A DNA stretch of 64,000 nt from Kineococcus aurantiacus (GCF_013409345.1 NZ_JACCBB010000001.1:930001-994000), one strand, 5' to 3'. Positions 17,463 through 27,138 are shown, counted from the first letter of the stretch. Numbers and translations are program-made. The notes: a model not told the origin generated them from the sequence alone.

Positions 17463-18920
17463 TCACCGTCCCGGGCTCACGCGCTCCCGCGGGTCGTGGG
17501 CCGTCCGGGTGCAGGCGCGGCCGGCGTGCTTGGCGGCGTACAGGGCCGCGTCGGCGCGCGCCACGAGGGCGGCCACGTCCTCCTGCCCGTCCCAGCGGGC
17601 CACGCCCGCGGAGAAGGTCTGCCCCTCGGGCACGACGGCGCGCAGCCGGTCCAGCAGCTGCTCGACCTGCTCGGGGGCCCTCCCGCAGGACACGGCGAGG
17701 AACTCCTCCCCACCCCAGCGCGCCAGCTGGACGCCGCTGCCGCGAAGGGTCTCGCGCCACGCCGCGGACGCCCCCACGAGGAGGCGGTCCCCGGCGGGGT
17801 GGCCGCGGGTGTCGTTGAAGGCCTTGAAGTGGTCCAGGTCCAGGAGGGCGACGACCAGGGGGACCCCGTCGCGCCGGGCGCGGGCGCGGACCCGTTCCAG
17901 CTCGGCGTCGGCGCTGCGGCGGTTCAGCAGCCCGGTGAGGGGGTCGGTGCGGGCCAGGTCGCCCAGCAGGGCCGTCTGCTCGCGCAGCCGCCCCAGCAGG
18001 GCCGACATGCGGGCCACGACGAGGACGAACAGGACGGAGGAGCTGATGACGACGGCCCAGCCCTGCGTGGGCTGGCCGAGGGCGAGCTCCACGCCCAGGG
18101 TGCCCGGCGACAGGAGGCTGGCGGCGGTCAGGACGACCAGGCGCAGGCGGCTGAACTCGTCGCGGGTGGCCGGGGACGGGTCGGACAGGCGCCGCATGGA
18201 GGGGTGCAGCGCCGCGGCGCCCCACAGGACGTAGGACAGGACGAAGACGGAGTCGATCCAGGTCGCGTCCAGCGTCGAGTAGGCCTCGGCGGCCTGCCAG
18301 AGCGCGTCGGCGGTCAGCATGGCCGTGGCGGCGCCGGCCAGCAGGGTGAAGGCGCGCGAGCCGTGCCCGGCCGCGGAGAAGACGCGCACCAGCATGGCGA
18401 GCACGACGACGTCGCCGACGGGGTAGGCCAGGGCGACGAGCCCGGCGGGCAGGTCCTGCGGCAGCGTGTGCAGGGCCGGCCGGACCAGGAAGGTCCACGA
18501 CAGCATCCCGAAGCCGACCGCCAGGATCGCCGCGTCGATGACCCCCTCGCGGTCGGAGCCGGGCCGGGCCTGGCGGGCCATCCGCAGCATGGCCGCCGCG
18601 ATGAGGGGGTAGGCGGCGACGTAGAAGACGTCCGGGACGCTGGGGTAGGCGTCCCAGCCCAGCCAGTCGTAGCAGACGGCGTAGCTGACGTCCCCCAGGG
18701 CCCAGCACAGCAGACCGGCCGCCAGCAGCCACCACGCCGAGGCCCGCTGCGGGCGGTGCAGCCGCGCGCCGACGGCCGTCGCCGCGGCGGCGGACAGGCT
18801 GACGACGGAGAACAGCGCGTCGTGCAGCAGCCCCGCGGGCACGAGCAGGCCCAGCACGCCGAACACCGCGCCGAAGGCGGTGTAGGCCTGCCAGGGCAGG
18901 AACCGGTGCCGGAAGTCCAC
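17463..18920 (-). CDS. Membrane-anchored diguanylate cyclase (GGDEF)
   Basis: 485-residue protein. The first roughly 290 residues hold about eight to nine hydrophobic helices (FGAVFGVLGLLVPAGLL, WWLLAAGLLCWALG, GVIDAAILAVGFGMLSW and so on), resembling an integral-membrane sensor module. A short coiled linker follows, then a GGDEF domain from about 320 with DPLTGLLNRR, a DLDHFKAFND metal/substrate segment, and the active-site variant GGEEF, which is catalytically competent in the family. It should make cyclic di-GMP in response to a membrane-sensed cue. No EAL domain or obvious RxxD inhibitory site was noted. It stands alone between fadD and the divergent valS. Confidence 0.9.
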   Translation of the reverse strand: MDFRHRFLPWQAYTAFGAVFGVLGLLVPAGLLHDALFSVVSLSAAAATAVGARLHRPQRASAWWLLAAGLLCWALGDVSYAVCYDWLGWDAYPSVPDVFYVAAYPLIAAAMLRMARQARPGSDREGVIDAAILAVGFGMLSWTFLVRPALHTLPQDLPAGLVALAYPVGDVVVLAMLVRVFSAAGHGSRAFTLLAGAATAMLTADALWQAAEAYSTLDATWIDSVFVLSYVLWGAAALHPSMRRLSDPSPATRDEFSRLRLVVLTAASLLSPGTLGVELALGQPTQGWAVVISSSVLFVLVVARMSALLGRLREQTALLGDLARTDPLTGLLNRRSADAELERVRARARRDGVPLVVALLDLDHFKAFNDTRGHPAGDRLLVGASAAWRETLRGSGVQLARWGGEEFLAVSCGRAPEQVEQLLDRLRAVVPEGQTFSAGVARWDGQEDVAALVARADAALYAAKHAGRACTRTAHDPRERVSPGR

Positions 18921-19028
18921 GCCCCTGCATCGGCCGGCCCGCGGCCCACCTCAAGCGTCGTGACCGCACCGTTGCGGACGGGCGGGGCAGCGGCGCGGGG
19001 CGCGGGCCGGGGCTGGGATGATGGGGCC

Positions 19029-21668
19029 ATGTCCGACGCCACCACCCCCTCGGCCCCGCCCGCAGCGCAGTTCCGCGCCACCACCGCGCCCGGCGTCGAG
19101 GTACCCGACCGTCCCACCGTGGACGGCCTGGAGGAGCGCTGGGCCCCGCAGTGGCAGGACTCCGGCACCTACGCCTTCGACCGCACCGCGCAGCGCGCCG
19201 ACGTGTACTCCATCGACACCCCGCCGCCCACGGTGTCGGGGTCGCTGCACGTGGGTCACGTCTTCAGCTACACCCACACCGACGTGGTCGCCCGCTTCCA
19301 GCGCATGCGCGGCAAGTCCGTCTTCTACCCGATGGGCTGGGACGACAACGGCCTGCCCACCGAGCGCCGCGTGCAGAACTACTACGGCGTGCGCTGCGAC
19401 CCGTCGCTGCCGTACGACCCTTCGTTCGTGCCGCCGGAGAAGGCCCCGAAGAACGACCGCGACTTCGTCCAGGTCTCCCGGCGCAACTTCGTGGAGCTGT
19501 GCGACCGGCTGACGGCCGAGGACGAGCAGGTGTTCGAGTCGCTGTGGCGGCGCCTGGGCCTGTCGGTCGACTGGTCCCACACGTACTCCACGATCTCGGC
19601 GACCTCGCGCGCCACGGCGCAGCGGGCGTTCCTGCGCAACCTGGCCCGCGGGGAGGCGTACTCCCAGCAGGCCCCCACGCTGTGGGACACGACGTTCCGC
19701 ACGGCCGTGGCCCAGGCGGAGCTGGAGGACCGGGAGACCGAGGGCGCCTACCACCGGCTGGGCTTCCAGCGCACCGACGGCGGCGGGACGGTCTTCATCG
19801 AGACGACCCGCCCGGTGCTGCTGCCGGCGTGCGTGGCGCTGGTGGCCCACCCCGACGACGAGCGCTACCAGCCGCTGTTCGGCACGACGGTGCGCACGCC
19901 GCTGTTCGGCGTCGAGGTGCCCGTCCTGGCCCACGAGCTGGCCGACCCCGGGAAGGGGTCCGGCATCGCGATGATCTGCACCTTCGGCGACACGACCGAC
20001 ATCACCTGGTGGCGCGAGCTGCAGCTGGACAACCGGGCCGTCATCGGCCGCGACGGCCGGCTGCTGCGCGAGACCCCGGCCTGGCTGGTGGGGACCCCGG
20101 GCGAGGAGGTCTACGCCACGATCGCCGGGGCGACGGTGTTCAGCGCCCAGAAGACCCTCGTGGAGGCGTTGCAGGCCTCCGGCGACATGGTCGGGGAGCC
20201 CAAGAAGATCGTGCACCCGGTGAAGTTCTACGAGAAGGGCGACCGCCCGCTGGAGGTCGTCTCGACCCGCCAGTGGTACCTGCGCAACGGCGGCCGCGAC
20301 GGCGAGCTGCGCTCGGCGCTGCTGGGGCGCGGCGCGGAGCTGGCCTGGCACCCCGAGCACATGAAGCACCGCTACGACCACTGGGTCTCGGGCCTGAACG
20401 GCGACTGGCTCATCTCCCGGCAGCGGTTCTTCGGCGTGCCGTTCCCGGTGTGGTACCCGCTGGACGCCGACGGCGAGCCGGTCTACGACTCCCCCGTCAC
20501 CCCCTCCGAGGACGCGCTGCCGGTGGACCCCGCGGCCGAGCCCGCCCCGGGGTACACCGAGGACCAGCGCGGCGTGCCGGGCGGGTTCGCGGCCGACCCC
20601 GACGTCATGGACACGTGGGCGACGTCGTCGCTGACGCCGCTGCTGGCCGGCGGGTGGGAGCGCGACGAGGACCTGTTCTCCCGCGTGTACCCCATGGACC
20701 TGCGGCCGCAGGGGCAGGACATCATCCGCACCTGGCTGTTCTCCACCGTGGTGCGCTCGCACCTGGAGTTCGGCGGGCTGCCCTGGGCGCGGACGGCGCT
20801 GTCGGGCTGGATCCTGGACCCCGACCGCAAGAAGATGTCGAAGTCCAAGGGCAACGTCGTGACGCCGCTGGCGCTGCTGGAGGAGTTCGGCTCCGACGCG
20901 GTGCGGTACTGGGCGGCCTCCTCGCGGCTGGGCACCGACGCGACGTTCGACACGGGGCAGATGAAGATCGGCCGCCGGCTGGCGATGAAGCTGCTCAACG
21001 CCTCGAAGTTCGTGCTCGGCCTGGGGGTGGAGCGCGGGGACGCCGCGGACCCGGCCGCGGTCACCGAGCCGATCGACGCCGGTGTGCTGGCGGGCCTGGC
21101 GGTGGTCGTGCAGCAGGCCACGGAGGCCTTCGAGCGCTACGACCACGCCTCCGCCCTGGACGTGACGGAGAAGTTCTTCTGGAACTTCTGCGACGACTGG
21201 GTCGAGCTGGTCAAGGACCGCGCGTACGGCAGCCGCGGCGAGGGGCCGGCCGCCTCGGCCCGGGCGACCGCGGCCATCGCGCTGCGGACCCTGCTGCGGC
21301 TGTTCGCCCCGTTCCTGCCCTACGCGGCCGAGGAGGTCTGGTCGTGGTGGCAGGACGGGTCGGTGCACACCACCGCCTGGCCCGTGCTGCCCGAGCTGGG
21401 GACGGTCGACGCGGCGGCGGGCGGCGTGCTCCCGGCGGCGGGGCAGGCGCTGTCGGTGCTGCGCAAGGTCAAGAGCGAGGCGAAGGTCTCGCAGAAGACG
21501 CCGCTGTCGGCGGCCACCGTGTCCGGTCCCGCGGCGCTCGTCGAGGCGGCCCGGCAGGCCGAGGGCGACGTCCTGGCGGCCTCGCGCGCGGCGTCGATCA
21601 CGTGGGTCGTCGTCGAGGGCGCCGAGTCGCTGACGGCGCAGGCGCAGATCGCCCCCGCCGGGGACTGA
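19029..21668 (+). CDS. valS: Valyl-tRNA synthetase
   Basis: 879-residue class Ia enzyme charging tRNA-Val. The HIGH motif appears as HVGH at 74-77 in SGSLHVGHVFSYTHTD. KMSKS is near 602 in PDRKKMSKSKGNVV, and the editing domain contains TFGDTTDITWWRELQL. The C-terminus lacks an obvious long coiled-coil arm, so it belongs to the shorter form. The ATG at 19029 gives the expected N-terminus; the frame extends far upstream without any similarity. It diverges from the GGDEF gene with 108 bases between them and ends at a perfect hairpin terminator. No T-box was seen in its leader. Confidence 0.96.
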   Translation: MSDATTPSAPPAAQFRATTAPGVEVPDRPTVDGLEERWAPQWQDSGTYAFDRTAQRADVYSIDTPPPTVSGSLHVGHVFSYTHTDVVARFQRMRGKSVFYPMGWDDNGLPTERRVQNYYGVRCDPSLPYDPSFVPPEKAPKNDRDFVQVSRRNFVELCDRLTAEDEQVFESLWRRLGLSVDWSHTYSTISATSRATAQRAFLRNLARGEAYSQQAPTLWDTTFRTAVAQAELEDRETEGAYHRLGFQRTDGGGTVFIETTRPVLLPACVALVAHPDDERYQPLFGTTVRTPLFGVEVPVLAHELADPGKGSGIAMICTFGDTTDITWWRELQLDNRAVIGRDGRLLRETPAWLVGTPGEEVYATIAGATVFSAQKTLVEALQASGDMVGEPKKIVHPVKFYEKGDRPLEVVSTRQWYLRNGGRDGELRSALLGRGAELAWHPEHMKHRYDHWVSGLNGDWLISRQRFFGVPFPVWYPLDADGEPVYDSPVTPSEDALPVDPAAEPAPGYTEDQRGVPGGFAADPDVMDTWATSSLTPLLAGGWERDEDLFSRVYPMDLRPQGQDIIRTWLFSTVVRSHLEFGGLPWARTALSGWILDPDRKKMSKSKGNVVTPLALLEEFGSDAVRYWAASSRLGTDATFDTGQMKIGRRLAMKLLNASKFVLGLGVERGDAADPAAVTEPIDAGVLAGLAVVVQQATEAFERYDHASALDVTEKFFWNFCDDWVELVKDRAYGSRGEGPAASARATAAIALRTLLRLFAPFLPYAAEEVWSWWQDGSVHTTAWPVLPELGTVDAAAGGVLPAAGQALSVLRKVKSEAKVSQKTPLSAATVSGPAALVEAARQAEGDVLAASRAASITWVVVEGAESLTAQAQIAPAGD

Positions 21669-21677
21669 GGACCGGCG

Positions 21678-21723
21678 ACGAGGAGGGCCCCCACCGGCAG
21701 CTGCCGGTGGGGGCCCTCCTCGT
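21678..21723. terminator. Perfect 46-bp palindrome between valS and ino1
   Basis: Two 23-base arms that are exact reverse complements abut at 21700/21701 with no intervening base. The sequence sits 10 bases after the valS stop and 25 bases before the ino1 stop, so it probably ends both convergent transcripts. Loss of pairing begins one base outside each arm. Confidence 0.8.
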
Positions 21724-21748
21724 GCGGGCGGTGCGGGCGGTGCGGACC

Positions 21749-22831
21749 TCAGCGGTCGACGGTGCCCGCGATGAACGCCTCGACGCCGTTGCGGCCGGTC
21801 TCGTCGTCGCGCTGCTGCGGCGGGGACTTCATGAAGTACGCCGACGGGGACAGCAGCGGGCCGCCGATGCCGCGGTCCAGGCCGATCTTCGCGGCGCGGA
21901 CGGCGTCGATGATGACGCCGGCGGAGTTCGGGGAGTCCCAGACCTCCAGCTTGTACTCCAGGTTCAGCGGGACGCCGCCGAAGGCCTTGCCCTCGAGGCG
22001 GACGTAGGCCCACTTGCGGTCGTCGAGCCACTGGACGTAGTCGCTGGGGCCGATGTGGACGTTGCGGGTGCCGAAGTCGGCCTCCACGTTGGAGGTGACG
22101 GCCTGCGTCTTGGAGATCTTCTTGGACTCCAGGCGGTCGCGCTCGAGCATGTTCTTGAAGTCCATGTTGCCGCCGACGTTCAACTGGTAGGTGCGCTCCA
22201 GCTCGATGCCGCGGTCCTCCAGCAGCTTGGCGAGCACGCGGTGGGTGATGGTCGCACCGACCTGGGACTTGATGTCGTCGCCGACGATCGGCACGCCCGC
22301 GTCGGTGAACTTCTGCGCCCACTCGGGGTCGCTGGCGATGAACACGGGCAGCGCGTTGACGAAGGCGACCTTCGCGTCCAGGGCGCACTGCGCGTAGAAC
22401 TCCGCGGCGTCCTGGGAGCCGACGGGCAGGTAGCAGACGAGGACGTCGACGCGGGCCTCGCGCAGGGCGGCGACGACGTCGACGGGCTCGGCCGCGGACT
22501 CGGTGATGGTCTGGCGGTAGTACTTGCCCAGGCCGTCGAGGGTGTGGCCGCGCTGGACGGTGACGCCGGTGGTGGGGACGTCGCAGATCTTGATCGTGTT
22601 GTTCTCGCTGGCGCCGATGGCGTCGGCGAGGTCGGTGCCGACCTTCTTGTCGTCGACGTCGAAGGCGGCGACGAACTCGACGTCGCGCACGTGGTAGTCG
22701 CCGAACTGCACGTGCATCAGCCCGGGGACGGACTGCGAGGGGTCGGCGTCGCGGTAGTAGTGGACGCCCTGCACGAGCGAGGCGGCGCAGTTGCCGACGC
22801 CGACGATCGCGACGCGGATCGGACCTGCCAT
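21749..22831 (-). CDS. ino1: Inositol-3-phosphate synthase
   Basis: Converts glucose-6-phosphate to inositol-1-phosphate using NAD, the first step to phosphatidylinositol and mycothiol in actinobacteria. The 360-residue protein starts [22 protein letters not shown], a Rossmann glycine-rich motif. It contains [42 protein letters not shown] and [13 protein letters not shown], the conserved catalytic core of the prokaryotic enzyme. The start overlaps the stop of a padR gene by one base (TGATG), so regulator and enzyme are co-transcribed. The same padR-ino1 pairing is known in mycobacteria. Confidence 0.95.
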   Translation of the reverse strand: MAGPIRVAIVGVGNCAASLVQGVHYYRDADPSQSVPGLMHVQFGDYHVRDVEFVAAFDVDDKKVGTDLADAIGASENNTIKICDVPTTGVTVQRGHTLDGLGKYYRQTITESAAEPVDVVAALREARVDVLVCYLPVGSQDAAEFYAQCALDAKVAFVNALPVFIASDPEWAQKFTDAGVPIVGDDIKSQVGATITHRVLAKLLEDRGIELERTYQLNVGGNMDFKNMLERDRLESKKISKTQAVTSNVEADFGTRNVHIGPSDYVQWLDDRKWAYVRLEGKAFGGVPLNLEYKLEVWDSPNSAGVIIDAVRAAKIGLDRGIGGPLLSPSAYFMKSPPQQRDDETGRNGVEAFIAGTVDR

Positions 22832-23406
22832 CAGGGTTTCTCCTCGGGGTGGTGGTTCGGGGTGTGCTCTGCGGTGATGAGGCGTTCGAGCCAGTCGACC
22901 TCGCTGCGCACGGTCTCCAGACCGTGCCGCTGGGCCTCCAGGGCGTAGGAGTCGAGCTGGGCCTGGGTGCGCTCGATGGAGCGGTTCATGACCTCGAGGC
23001 GTTCGAGCAGCCGGGCCCGGCGGCCCTCGAGGATGCGCAGGCGGGTGCGCGGGGCGACGCGGGCGAAGAGGGCGAAGTGGACGCCGAAGGCGTCGTCCTC
23101 CCACACCTCCGGGCCGGACTCCTCGAGCAGGTCGGCGAGCCGGTCCCGGCCGTGGGCGGTGATCTCGTACACGACGCGGGCCCGCTTGGGGCTGATGGTG
23201 CCGGGGAGGCGCTGCTCGGTGGTCTCGGTGATGCAGCCGCCGGCCTGCAGCGCCCGCAGGGCCGGGTAGAGGGTGCCGTAGCTCAGGGCCCGGAAGAGCC
23301 CGAGGCGCTGGTCGAGCCGCTTGCGGACCTCGTAGCCGTGCATCGGGCCGTCGGCCAGCAGGGCCAGGACCGCCAGCAGGACGACGTCACCCCGTTTGCG
23401 CACCAC
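22831..23406 (-). CDS. PadR-family transcriptional regulator upstream of ino1
   Basis: 191-residue regulator. The N-terminal winged helix reads [29 protein letters not shown], then [18 protein letters not shown]-terminal helical dimerisation region carries [31 protein letters not shown] 23406 (or the adjacent GTG 23403) is preferred because the upstream ATG at 23457 would put the putative operator inside the gene and create a repeated, family-unlike N-terminus. Its stop overlaps the ino1 start. It probably represses its own operon through the ATGCAT palindrome just upstream, linking inositol synthesis to an unknown signal. Confidence 0.88.
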   Translation of the reverse strand: MVRKRGDVVLLAVLALLADGPMHGYEVRKRLDQRLGLFRALSYGTLYPALRALQAGGCITETTEQRLPGTISPKRARVVYEITAHGRDRLADLLEESGPEVWEDDAFGVHFALFARVAPRTRLRILEGRRARLLERLEVMNRSIERTQAQLDSYALEAQRHGLETVRSEVDWLERLITAEHTPNHHPEEKP

Positions 23407-23423
23407 GTCGCCCCCGCTCTCCT

Positions 23424-23445
23424 CGATGCATCGGTTCGATGCATC
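23424..23445. promoter_or_regulatory. Candidate PadR operator
   Basis: Two ATGCAT palindromes (23426-23431 and 23439-23444) in a larger dyad of the form CGATGCATCG-GT-TCGATGCATC lie just upstream of the padR start. PadR proteins typically bind ATGY-type dyads next to their own gene, which fits autoregulation. Inferred, not proven. Confidence 0.6.
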
Positions 23446-23548
23446 TGCGCGTGACATTAGGGGGTGACCGCGACGCTGTTCAAGCCCGTCCGCCCGGCGC
23501 GTCGCCCGTGCCGCACGGGCCGGGGGCGCGGACCGGTAGGTTCCTGGG

Positions 23549-23977
23549 ATGGTCAGTGGCCCCGCCGAAGCGCTGGAACGCGAGCTCGCCGTCCTCCTGC
23601 GGCGATCGCGTGCGATCAACCGGGAGACCGCGAACAGCGTCCACCCGGACCTGGAGCCGGAGGCGTACAGCCTGCTCGTGCGCCTCGACGACGTCGGACA
23701 GGCGCGCCCCTCGGACCTGGCGACGTTCTTCGGGATCGGCAAGCCCACCTTGTCCCGGCAGGTCCAGCTCCTGGAGCGGCTGGGGCTGGTCAGCCGGGAG
23801 GCGGACCCGACCGACGGCCGCGCCGTGCGCCTGACCCTGTCCCCCGACGGCCTGGAGAAGGTCCACGCCGCCCGCGCCGCGCGCCGCCAGCGCCTGCACA
23901 CCCGACTGGAGGGCTGGCCCGAGGAGGACATGACGACCCTGGCCACCCTCCTGCACCGGCTCAACACGGCCATCTGA
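23549..23977 (+). CDS. MarR-family transcriptional regulator
   Basis: 142-residue winged-helix regulator. The DNA-binding part reads VGQARPSDLATFFGIGKPTLSRQVQLLERLGLVSREADPTDGRAVRL, followed by a C-terminal dimerisation helix. It diverges from padR-ino1 and stands alone, with a strong hairpin behind it, so its target may be distant or itself. It is about as similar to the second MarR gene at 24125 as two ordinary family members are. Start ATG 23549 has only a weak purine stretch upstream. Signal unknown. Confidence 0.85.
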   Translation: MVSGPAEALERELAVLLRRSRAINRETANSVHPDLEPEAYSLLVRLDDVGQARPSDLATFFGIGKPTLSRQVQLLERLGLVSREADPTDGRAVRLTLSPDGLEKVHAARAARRQRLHTRLEGWPEEDMTTLATLLHRLNTAI

Positions 23978-23999
23978 GCCCGCCCCGCCGCCGCGCGCG

Positions 24000-24034
24000 G
24001 TGACCCCGCGCCCGGCCGTCGGGCGCGGGGTCAC
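24000..24034 (+). terminator. Hairpin after the first marR gene
   Basis: Arms GTGACCCCGCGCCCG (24000-24014) and CGGGCGCGGGGTCAC (24020-24034), perfect over 15 pairs with a 5-base loop, 22 bases after the stop. It separates the two MarR units. Confidence 0.75.
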
Positions 24035-24057
24035 GCCTGCCCCGGGTGGGGCGATGG

Positions 24058-24096
24058 GGTTGCATGAGGCAACCAATCGACCTATGGTTGCTTGCA
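24058..24096. promoter_or_regulatory. Candidate operator and promoter region of the marR-exporter operon
   Basis: GGTTGC-ATGAG-GCAACC (24058-24074) is an inverted repeat with 6-base arms. A related GGTTGCTTGCA follows at 24086-24096. Both lie just upstream of the marR-exporter-YceI operon start at 24125. MarR proteins usually bind such short dyads and autorepress, so this is the likely site of derepression by a drug-like ligand. Confidence 0.6.
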
Positions 24097-24124
24097 CACA
24101 CCAACCGCACTCCCGAAGGTCGCC

Positions 24125-24610
24125 ATGGCCACCCCGCACGCGTGCGCAGCGCTCGTCGACGTCTTCCCGGACCTGCTCCGGGCCCGCCGCTGCCTGGTCG
24201 GCACGCTGAACACCCCCGCCGTCGCCGCCCTGGCCGTCGTCCACCAGCACGGCCCGCTGCGCCTGAGCGAAGTCGCCGAGCACCTCTCGCTCGACCTGTC
24301 GACCGTCAGCCGCCAGGTGTCGCACCTGAAGGCCAAGGGCCTGCTGCGCGCCACCCCCGACCCCGACGACGGGCGCTCGCACCGGCTGACCGTCACCGAC
24401 GCCGGGGTCGAGGACCTGCGCGCGTTCCGGCGCACCGTCGTCGACCGGCTCGTCGGCCAGCTCGGCAGCTGGCACGACGAGGACGTCCAGGACCTCACCC
24501 GGCTGCTCGGGCGCCTCGCGCGCACCACCGGGTGCACCCCCGCGACCACGCCGGCACCGCCGGAGAACGCCCACACCCACCAGGAGAACCCGTTGCAGGC
24601 GAACGCATGA
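24125..24610 (+). CDS. MarR-family regulator of an exporter operon
   Basis: 161 residues. The winged helix reads HGPLRLSEVAEHLSLDLSTVSRQVSHLKAKGLLRATPDPDDGRSHRL. The tail is Pro/Thr/His-rich and poorly structured. ATG 24125 has GAAGGT upstream and was preferred over an ATG at 24092 that lies inside the putative operator region. Its stop overlaps the ATG of the downstream transporter gene (ATGA), so regulator and exporter are coupled. The usual logic would be repression of the operon until a substrate of the exporter binds the regulator. Confidence 0.87.
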   Translation: MATPHACAALVDVFPDLLRARRCLVGTLNTPAVAALAVVHQHGPLRLSEVAEHLSLDLSTVSRQVSHLKAKGLLRATPDPDDGRSHRLTVTDAGVEDLRAFRRTVVDRLVGQLGSWHDEDVQDLTRLLGRLARTTGCTPATTPAPPENAHTHQENPLQANA

Positions 24611-27138
24611 GCGCCACCACCCACACCCAGGCCCCGCAGCTGGACGGCACCGCCCCCAAGATGAGCCACGGGGAGGTCCTCGAGGCGCTGTCGGGCCTGC
24701 TGCTGGGCATGTTCGTCGCGATCCTGTCCTCGACGGTCGTCTCGAACGCGCTGCCCACCATCGTCAACGACCTGCACGGCACCGAGTCCGGCTACACGTG
24801 GGTCGTCACCGCCGCGCTGCTCGCCACGACGATCTCCACCCCCATCTGGGGCAAGCTGTCCGACCTCTTCTCCAAGAAGCTGCTCGTCCAGTCCGCCCTG
24901 GTGCTCTACGTCCTGGCCTCGGCCGTCGCCGGCCTGTCCACCAACATGGGCACGCTCATCACCCTGCGCGTGTTCCAGGGCATCGGCGGCGGCGGCCTGC
25001 TCGCGCTGGCCCAGGTGATCCTCGCCTCGATGGTCAGCCCCCGCGAGCGCGGCCGGTACTCCGGCTACCTCGGCGCGACGTTCGCCCTCGCGACCGTCGG
25101 CGGCCCCCTCATCGGCGGCGTCCTGACCGAGCACCTGTCCTGGCACTGGTGCTTCTACGTCGGCATCCCCTTCGCCGTCCTGGCCTTCGTCGTCCTGCAG
25201 TTCAAGCTCAAGCTGCCGGCCCAGCCCCGCCGCGCCGTCTCCATCGACTACCTCGGCGCCCTGCTCATCGCCGCCGGCATCTCCGCGCTGCTCATCTGGG
25301 TGTCGCTGGCCGGCACCGAGTTCGACTGGGCGTCCTGGTGGACCGTCGGTCTCGTCGCCGCCGGCGTCGTCCTGCTGGCCCTGGCCGTCCTGGCCGAGCA
25401 CCGCGCCACCGAGCCGATCGTCCCGCTGAAGTTCTTCCGGAACCCGACCATCGCGCTGTCGGCCGCCGCCAGCCTCTTCGTCGGGGTCGCCATGTTCGGC
25501 GCCACGATCTTCCTCAGCCAGTACTTCCAGCTCGCCCGCCACGAGACGCCCACCATGGCCGGCGTCATGACCATCCCGATGATCGTCGGGCTGTTCCTCG
25601 CCTCCACCGTCGCCGGGCAGTTCATCACCCGCACCGGCCGCTGGAAGGCCTGGCTCGTCGTCGGCGGCGTGCTGCTCACCGCCGGCCTGGGCCTCATGGG
25701 CACCATCGAGTACGACACGAACTACTGGGTCGTCGCCCCGTACATGGCCCTCATCGGCCTGGGCGTCGGCATGATGATGCAGAACCTCGTCCTGGCCGTG
25801 CAGAACGTCGCCGAGCCCCGGGACATGGGCTCGGCGTCCTCCTTCGTCGCCTTCGCCCGCAGCCTCGGCGGGGCCATCGGAGTCTCAGCCCTCGGCGCCG
25901 TCCTGGGCCACCGGGTCACCACCCACCTCCAGGACGGGCTGACCGCCGCCCGCATCGACCCCGCCGCGGCCCTGTCCTCGCTGGGCTCCAGCACCGGCGT
26001 GCCGAACCTCGGGGCGATCCCCGAGCCGGTCCGCTCGATCGTGCAGGCCGCCTACGGCTCCTCCATCGCCGACGTCTTCCTGCTCGCCGCGCCGTTCGCG
26101 CTCGTCGCCTTCGTCATCACCCTGTTCTTCAAGGAGCGCGCGCTGCGCACCGACGGCGGCCAGGACGCCCCCGCGGCGGCCGCACCTGCGAAGATCGACG
26201 CAGCTGCGATGAACGGTGCTCAGATCGACGGTGCCCAGCACCAGCACCCCGAGCGGGAGGAGGTCCCCAGCGTGCCTGCCCAGTCCACGCGCACCGACGC
26301 CGGGCTCACGTTGTCCGGCACCGTGCGCCACCACGACTCCCGGCCGCTGGCCGGCGCCGTCGTGACCCTGGCCGACCAGTCCGGCCAGCAGGTCGCCCGC
26401 ACCGCCAGCCGCGACGACGGCGGCTACTCCCTGGCCCTGCCCACCGGCGGGACCTACCTGCTCATCGTCGCGGCCGCCCACGTGGCCCCCGCCGCGACCC
26501 TCGTGGGCATCGGCGACACCTCCGTGACCCGCGACGTCGTGCTGTCGGGGCGCTCGGCCATCACGGGCCGGGTCCTGGCCCACGAGCCGCACCAGGCCGA
26601 CGAGCCGCTGCGCACCCACGGCGTGCAGGGCGCCCTGGTCACCCTCACCGACGTCACCGGCGAGGTCGTCGGGTCCACCCGGACCGACGGCGGCGGCGGG
26701 TACGCCTTCGACCAGCTCATGGGCGGCGCCTACGTGCTGACCGCCCAGAGCGAGTCGCACCGGCCGCTGGCCCGCAGCGTCGAGGTGCCCGACGCCGGCG
26801 CCCTGGCCTGCGACCTCGTCCTGACCGGCGGGGGCCGCCTCACCGGCACCGTGGTCGCCGCCAGCGACGGCCGCGTCCTGCGGGAGGCGTCCGTCACCCT
26901 CGTCGACGCCGACGGCGAGGTCGTCGGGTCCGTCGTCACCGGCCCCGACGGCAGCTACTCCTTCGAGGACCTCGCCGGCGGCCACTACACGCTGACCGCG
27001 GCCGGGTTCGCCCCCGTGGCCGCGTCCGTCGACGTCGAGGAGGACTCGGTGTCCGCCGCCCGGATCACCCTCGGGACCGGCACCGGTCCCGCCGTGCTCG
27101 ACCTGACGCGCTTCGACGCCCGCTCGGAGCAGCGGTGA
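24607..27138 (+). CDS. DHA2-type MFS exporter fused to carboxypeptidase-regulatory-like domains
   Basis: 843 residues. Residues 1 to about 515 form a 14-helix drug:H+ antiporter of the EmrB/QacA type: LSSTVVSNALPTIVNDL in helix 1, WGKLSDLFSKK in the first loop, and LRVFQGIGGGGLLALAQ. A flexible Ala/Gln-rich linker follows (516-564). Three beta-sandwich repeats then start near 565, 650 and 742. Each has the SGTV/TGRV/TGTV start, a G-A-x-V-T-L strand and the D-G-x-Y-x-x closing strand of the carboxypeptidase-regulatory/CnaB-like family. With 14 helices the C-terminus should be cytosolic, which makes this domain placement odd. Coupled at both ends to marR and yceI genes. Confidence 0.9.
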   Translation: MSATTHTQAPQLDGTAPKMSHGEVLEALSGLLLGMFVAILSSTVVSNALPTIVNDLHGTESGYTWVVTAALLATTISTPIWGKLSDLFSKKLLVQSALVLYVLASAVAGLSTNMGTLITLRVFQGIGGGGLLALAQVILASMVSPRERGRYSGYLGATFALATVGGPLIGGVLTEHLSWHWCFYVGIPFAVLAFVVLQFKLKLPAQPRRAVSIDYLGALLIAAGISALLIWVSLAGTEFDWASWWTVGLVAAGVVLLALAVLAEHRATEPIVPLKFFRNPTIALSAAASLFVGVAMFGATIFLSQYFQLARHETPTMAGVMTIPMIVGLFLASTVAGQFITRTGRWKAWLVVGGVLLTAGLGLMGTIEYDTNYWVVAPYMALIGLGVGMMMQNLVLAVQNVAEPRDMGSASSFVAFARSLGGAIGVSALGAVLGHRVTTHLQDGLTAARIDPAAALSSLGSSTGVPNLGAIPEPVRSIVQAAYGSSIADVFLLAAPFALVAFVITLFFKERALRTDGGQDAPAAAAPAKIDAAAMNGAQIDGAQHQHPEREEVPSVPAQSTRTDAGLTLSGTVRHHDSRPLAGAVVTLADQSGQQVARTASRDDGGYSLALPTGGTYLLIVAAAHVAPAATLVGIGDTSVTRDVVLSGRSAITGRVLAHEPHQADEPLRTHGVQGALVTLTDVTGEVVGSTRTDGGGGYAFDQLMGGAYVLTAQSESHRPLARSVEVPDAGALACDLVLTGGGRLTGTVVAASDGRVLREASVTLVDADGEVVGSVVTGPDGSYSFEDLAGGHYTLTAAGFAPVAASVDVEEDSVSAARITLGTGTGPAVLDLTRFDARSEQR

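Noticed and set aside
18951-22388. A very long open frame on the minus strand opposite valS and ino1, extending over 1,100 codons
   Set aside because: High GC keeps antisense frames open. The translation is low-complexity, rich in Arg, Gly, His and Gln, without family motifs, and the opposite strand has full ValRS signatures.
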